6,759 bases of DNA, taken from positions 1-6,759 of the forward strand of contig DAOTWP010000154.1 of the NCBI GenBank assembly GCA_034435675.1, given 5' to 3'. Origin of the DNA: DAOTWP01 sp034435675. GTDB lineage: Bacteria > Chloroflexota > Anaerolineae > Aggregatilineales > Phototrophicaceae. Shown piece after piece: positions 6,624 through 6,759 of this stretch (the stretch's first letter is position 1; every line of letters begins with the position of its first letter). The notes beneath the pieces were generated by a model, which had not been told where the DNA came from, did not search any database, and worked only from the letters and a program-made list of their open reading frames with translations. Position numbers and translations under genes: made by a program.

Positions 6624-6712
6624 TCAGTGCGCATACTCATCTTGTCGAACTACTAATGGATAAATCAAAATGAATGCTCCTCAGATGCGGTCTGAACACT
6701 CGTGATTTCTCC

Positions 6713-6743
6713 CGTAGAGGCGGGTCTCAGACCCGCCCCTACG
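6713..6743. repeat. Chloroflexota/cyanobacteria-type GTAG...CTAC interspersed palindrome
   Basis: CGTAGAGGCGGGTC (6713-6726) pairs with GACCCGCCCCTACG (6730-6743) around a 3-base TCA loop, with a single A-C mismatch (6718/6738). In RNA copied from the minus strand the mismatch becomes a G-U pair, giving an unbroken 14-bp stem. From memory, elements of the form GTAGGGGCGGGT...ACCCGCCCCTAC are abundant in intergenic DNA of Chloroflexota and some cyanobacteria. No T-tract follows on the plus strand. The stretch before it, 6624-6712, has visibly lower GC and no gene I can support. Confidence 0.85.
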
Positions 6744-6759
6744 CAACGGTGGCAGGGTT

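Noticed and set aside
6642..6670. Possible sigma-70 promoters in the lower-GC stretch (TTGTCG on plus, TTGATT on minus at 6663-6668)
   Set aside because: Neither has a reasonable -10 box at 16-18 bases; the best partners match at about three of six positions.

Overview
The window reads as a short stretch of chromosome from a GC-rich bacterium. It holds four protein genes separated by gaps of 130-230 bases that are rich in small repeats. The most likely source is an uncultured or poorly studied member of Chloroflexota (Anaerolineae-like). That placement is an inference. It rests on the palindrome family at the right edge (GTAG-GGCGGGTC...GACCCGCC-CTAC), which I remember as frequent in intergenic DNA of Chloroflexota and some cyanobacteria, on the overall GC-rich codon use, and on Shine-Dalgarno led genes. 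No rRNA, tRNA, CRISPR array, transposase, integrase or phage gene is visible.

Layout, left to right. Positions 1-124 contain a long, nearly perfect hairpin built from 9-base units. Positions 125-2011 (minus) encode a SLC13/DASS-type (CitT-like) anion permease carrying two RCK_C (TrkA-C) regulatory domains between its membrane halves. A 231-base divergent gap follows. Positions 2243-4096 and 4100-5899 (plus) are two half-size ABC exporters separated by only 3 bases. A 130-base gap with a 20-base tandem duplication separates them from a convergent DinB-superfamily protein at 6030-6545 (minus). The last 214 bases hold two palindromic repeats, lower-GC sequence, and no gene I can support.

How the genes work together. 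The two ABC genes make one machine. The first protein has a degenerate catalytic Walker B residue (Asp for Glu) and a degenerate switch residue (Gln for His), with a perfect LSGGQ. The second has the catalytic Glu and His but a modified signature (LSAGQ). Together they give one degenerate and one competent ATP site, the arrangement known from heterodimeric exporters such as TM287/288, BmrCD and LmrCD. The SLC13 permease and the DinB-like protein are transcribed separately, and nothing in the sequence ties them to the exporter.

I looked for an undescribed system and did not find a convincing one among the genes, which all belong to well-known families. The least explained material is intergenic: the 1-63 hairpin, and a set of short words shared among the gaps around the ABC operon and upstream of the DinB-like gene, which look like pieces of an interspersed repeat family.
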